Shown here in pieces: positions 26,674-29,286 of a DNA stretch of 29,286 nt. The translations under genes were made by a program, and so were the position numbers. This DNA is from a virus. The stretch lies in IMG/VR virus record IMGVR_UViG_3300034980_000178, positions 1-29,286 of that record; one strand, 5' to 3'. Each line of letters starts with the position of its first letter. The stretch's first letter is position 1. The notes under the pieces are model-generated. The model ran no database searches. It was given only the letters and a program-made list of their open reading frames with translations, and was not told the DNA's origin.

Positions 26674-28774
26674 ATATCTAGGATCAAAAAGGGTTAGTGG
26701 AAAAGCTGATGATAGACGACTTTCTCAAATAATAGGTACAAGCTCAGCAGATTTAGGAGCATCTTCAGCTAAATATAGAGGTGGTTTGAAGGTAGTTACA
26801 GGTTCAACATTAATAGGTAAAACATTAGGAAATGGTAATGCAATAGAGTTTGAATTGAAACGAACTGGATTGGCAGGTAGTGGACATTCTGTTAGTAGGT
26901 TTGAAATTTGGAAGAATGATAGCACAAGAGTTTATTCTGAAACATTCCGACCTGATACAAAAGTTGGGGAGGAATATGCTTGGGTACCATTTGAGCCTGT
27001 GTCTGGTGGTATAGAAAACAGTGAACCATTCCCAATAGTTCTAGCAAACGGTTATCGTATAATTGTTGCAACAGATGGTGGATCAACAAATAAATACACA
27101 TTCAGGTATTCAAGTAGTGGATCGGTATTTGATGGTGCAAAAACACATTGGACAGAATCAACATACGATACTAGTGGAACACCATCATGGACTGATAGTA
27201 CAGTAGGTGATCCTAATTTTAAATTTACAGGTTTTTGGTATAAACCAACTGCATCAAGTACAACACACTCACAAAATACATCTTCATCGTATAGCAGTAT
27301 GGCAACTAGTTCAAGAACATTAGTTGGTCAAAGAATAGAGGTAGGTCATCCATTGTCTGGAAAACCTATTACATCTGTTACATTATATCTAAGACAAATA
27401 AATTCACCAGCAGGTAAATTATATTGTAGAGTCTATAATGCAAGTTCAACAGGTGATCATGATCCAGACCCTGCAACATTAAAACATGAGTTTGGATCAA
27501 TTGATGCAACATCACTTGCAACAAGTGAAACAGCATATACATTTAGCCTAGGTACATATGTAATTCAACCAAACGATGTAATCTGTGCAGAGTTTGATGA
27601 TACATCTGGAACAGGTGCATTTGTTAATTTTAGTGCAGGTGAAAGTAATGCGTCCTACACAGCTTGGAATGGTAATAATAGTCCAAAGTGGGATTTTGAA
27701 AGTAGTGAGGCACTACGTTATTCTGCTGTAGTAGGTGAAACTAAAAATGAAGGAACAATATTTCAAGAGATTCTCTTCAAAGGATCAAGTTGGAATGCAA
27801 ATCCAGCAACCTTTGGCTCACTATCATCAGGTGCAGGGAAGCAAGCACATCAACCTTTAATATATAGTTCTAGATACCACATTTGGGATGGCACATCATG
27901 GGTTGGTAACACAAGGGGTATAACGGCAGGTGGTAATGCTGGTGGAAATACCAATACAATGGAATATATCACGATAGATACTACTGGTGACTCTTCTGAC
28001 TTTGGTGATTTGACAGCAGCGAGATTTGCTCTTGGAGGTTGTACGAATGGAACAAGAGGATGCTTTGGTGGTGGTGAAGGAAGTTATTTCACTGCTATAG
28101 ATTATGTTACAATAGCAACAACATCTGATGCAGCCAACTTTGGTGATCTAACCCAAGCAAGAAAAGGTATGACTGGATACACATCTTCCAGAAGCAGGGG
28201 GTTGTTTGGTGCTGGTGAAAATGGTACTACTAATATTGATTATATTACGATAGATACATTAGGTGTGTGCGATAAATTTGGTACATGTACGTCTACTTAC
28301 GGTACTGTTTTAACATCAGATATAACAAGAGCTTTAATATCAATATCAGCAGTAGTAGGGGGTGATTCATATCATGAAACTATTGAGTATGTGACAATAG
28401 ACACTCCAAGTAATACAACAGATTTTGGTGATTTAAGTGAGGGAAGAAGTAGTGTTGGATCAGCAAGTAATTTAACAAGAGCATTATTTGCAGGTGGTAA
28501 ATATACAGGTGGTGCATCAAATGTCAGAACTAGAATTGACTACCACACTATTCAAACACCAAGTAATTCAACCGACTTTGGTGATTTATCGCAAGGAAGA
28601 AGTCATCTTGCAGGCGTATCAACTGATGTGAGAGCTGTCTTTTGTGGGGGTTATAATGGAAGTGATTTTAACAATATTGATTATGTTACAATAGCAACAA
28701 GTGGAACAGCAACCAACTTTGGTGATTTGGTAATAGCACAGAGGGGTATGGGGGGTGTAAGTGATTTAACTTGA
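26663..28774 (+). CDS. Fibre 2 with six propeller-like repeats, 703 aa
   Basis: The N-terminal 420 residues hold two beta-rich domains, with RFEIWKNDSTRVYSETF and a second jelly-roll-like part VTLYLRQINSPAGKLYCRVY. From about 430 to the end six repeats follow (EYITIDTTGDSSDFGDLTAA; IDYVTIATTSDAANFGDL; others), homologous to those of fibre 1; the third and fourth are more diverged. The protein ends right after a repeat (MGGVSDLT). It is probably a duplicate receptor-binding fibre with a different N-terminal adaptor. An AGGAG site lies 8-9 bases before the ATG at 26663, within the previous gene. Confidence 0.8.
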   Translation: MALKYLGSKRVSGKADDRRLSQIIGTSSADLGASSAKYRGGLKVVTGSTLIGKTLGNGNAIEFELKRTGLAGSGHSVSRFEIWKNDSTRVYSETFRPDTKVGEEYAWVPFEPVSGGIENSEPFPIVLANGYRIIVATDGGSTNKYTFRYSSSGSVFDGAKTHWTESTYDTSGTPSWTDSTVGDPNFKFTGFWYKPTASSTTHSQNTSSSYSSMATSSRTLVGQRIEVGHPLSGKPITSVTLYLRQINSPAGKLYCRVYNASSTGDHDPDPATLKHEFGSIDATSLATSETAYTFSLGTYVIQPNDVICAEFDDTSGTGAFVNFSAGESNASYTAWNGNNSPKWDFESSEALRYSAVVGETKNEGTIFQEILFKGSSWNANPATFGSLSSGAGKQAHQPLIYSSRYHIWDGTSWVGNTRGITAGGNAGGNTNTMEYITIDTTGDSSDFGDLTAARFALGGCTNGTRGCFGGGEGSYFTAIDYVTIATTSDAANFGDLTQARKGMTGYTSSRSRGLFGAGENGTTNIDYITIDTLGVCDKFGTCTSTYGTVLTSDITRALISISAVVGGDSYHETIEYVTIDTPSNTTDFGDLSEGRSSVGSASNLTRALFAGGKYTGGASNVRTRIDYHTIQTPSNSTDFGDLSQGRSHLAGVSTDVRAVFCGGYNGSDFNNIDYVTIATSGTATNFGDLVIAQRGMGGVSDLT

Positions 28775-29286
28775 CACAAATAAAAGATGTAGTAAAATTT
28801 GAAGATGTGACCAAGTTGGTTACAATGGATGAAAAACAGGTGGCAAAGATTAATGCCAGATTACCTGAATATCATAGGGCAAGTGCAATAGTAGGTCATA
28901 GTACAAGTCAGTCTAGTTATTCACTACAAACAATGCAGATGATTACTGACAGTCCACTACAAAGAATGAAACAATGTCTTGCACAGATAGACAAGAAATA
29001 CAAAGCATTACAAGAAGCATACTTTAATGTAGAGAAGAAAAAATTACAAATACAAAACTTAGAAAAACGAAAAGATAAACAATCAATGCTTACAGTTAAT
29101 GAATACTACTCACAAGTAGCAGGTATATCAACATCAATGGAAACAACACTAAGACAGATAGGTATGTTCCAAGATATGTATGATAGTATTAAAAAGAATA
29201 ATAACATACCTGACAACTGGAGTGAGAAGGACTTTGAAGCACAAGAAATATCTCACATGGTAAGATCGTCATTTAGAATAGCGATA
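28771..29286 (+). CDS. Coiled-coil phage protein, partial (runs off the window)
   Basis: The start TTG at 28771 overlaps the TGA stop of fibre 2 (TTGA); the frame is open to the window end, giving at least 172 aa. After an acidic N terminus the part RLPEYHRASAIVGHSTSQ, then SPLQRMKQCLAQIDKKYKAL and a long coiled coil (EAYFNVEKKKLQIQNLEK) matches a pattern I recall from hypothetical proteins next to tail genes in marine phages. Role unknown; a long helical tail or internal virion protein is possible. It belongs to the fibre operon. Confidence 0.7.
   Translation, partial: MTQIKDVVKFEDVTKLVTMDEKQVAKINARLPEYHRASAIVGHSTSQSSYSLQTMQMITDSPLQRMKQCLAQIDKKYKALQEAYFNVEKKKLQIQNLEKRKDKQSMLTVNEYYSQVAGISTSMETTLRQIGMFQDMYDSIKKNNNIPDNWSEKDFEAQEISHMVRSSFRIAI

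Overview
The window is part of the genome of a tailed, HK97-type virus (Caudoviricetes-like) that most likely infects an archaeon. By eye it is AT-rich, with AGA the usual arginine codon and CCA and ACA favoured. The archaeal reading rests on promoters. About twenty start codons are preceded by a TATA box of the form (C/G)TTTAWATA or CTTATATA whose first base lies almost exactly 30 bases upstream of the start codon, so transcripts should be leaderless. Genes inside operons start instead on ATG or TTG codons that overlap or touch the previous stop, sometimes with a Shine-Dalgarno-like GGAG. This fits a marine ammonia-oxidising archaeon (Nitrososphaeria, Nitrosopumilus type) as host, but a marine group II archaeon cannot be excluded. 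No tRNA, rRNA, CRISPR array, integrase, polymerase or terminase was found, so the genome continues beyond both edges.

Left region (1-4682), probably early or accessory. Short genes lie mostly on the minus strand, many as single units: leaderless ORF, T-tract, 12-base gap, then a GGGTATATWAAGG repeat. Nine promoters here share an RTCTA box that sits at -40/-41 of the start codon in every leaderless case. One such promoter (about 1652-1671) drives no ORF; instead a roughly 100-nt sequence that can fold into a long three-part hairpin and ends in a T-run follows it, a strong ncRNA candidate. Recognisable proteins are a zincin-type metalloprotease (HEMAH), a short phage family protein beginning MRAITES, a DUF7220-like membrane protein and several zinc ribbons. 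Between 3218 and 4419 eight very small overlapping genes (31-72 aa) form one minus-strand operon behind one promoter.

Right region (4837-29286), late virion genes, almost all on the plus strand in classical order: portal with embedded zinc ribbons, two small cargo or accessory genes, two small membrane proteins, prohead protease with a very long zinc-finger-bearing extension, scaffold-like protein, major capsid protein (TTG start), two decoration-type proteins, head-tail connector, head closure, tail completion, major tail tube, tail assembly chaperone with a probable -1 frameshift, tape measure, distal tail protein with FN3, hub protein with a LamG-like insertion, then a tail-fibre operon. 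The fibre operon holds a long ADDAV-repeat fibre and two fibres that each end in six propeller-like repeats, with a tiny membrane-anchored protein encoded between them. A lone minus-strand gene (7802-8257) interrupts the late block and shares one perfectly symmetrical TATA box with its plus-strand neighbour.

Several virion proteins look like families I associate with marine bacteriophages (pelagiphages, cyanophages), while the expression signals are archaeal. The window therefore looks like a cross-domain mosaic: shared marine tail and capsid parts under archaeal control. Family names are given from recognition by eye, without database searches.
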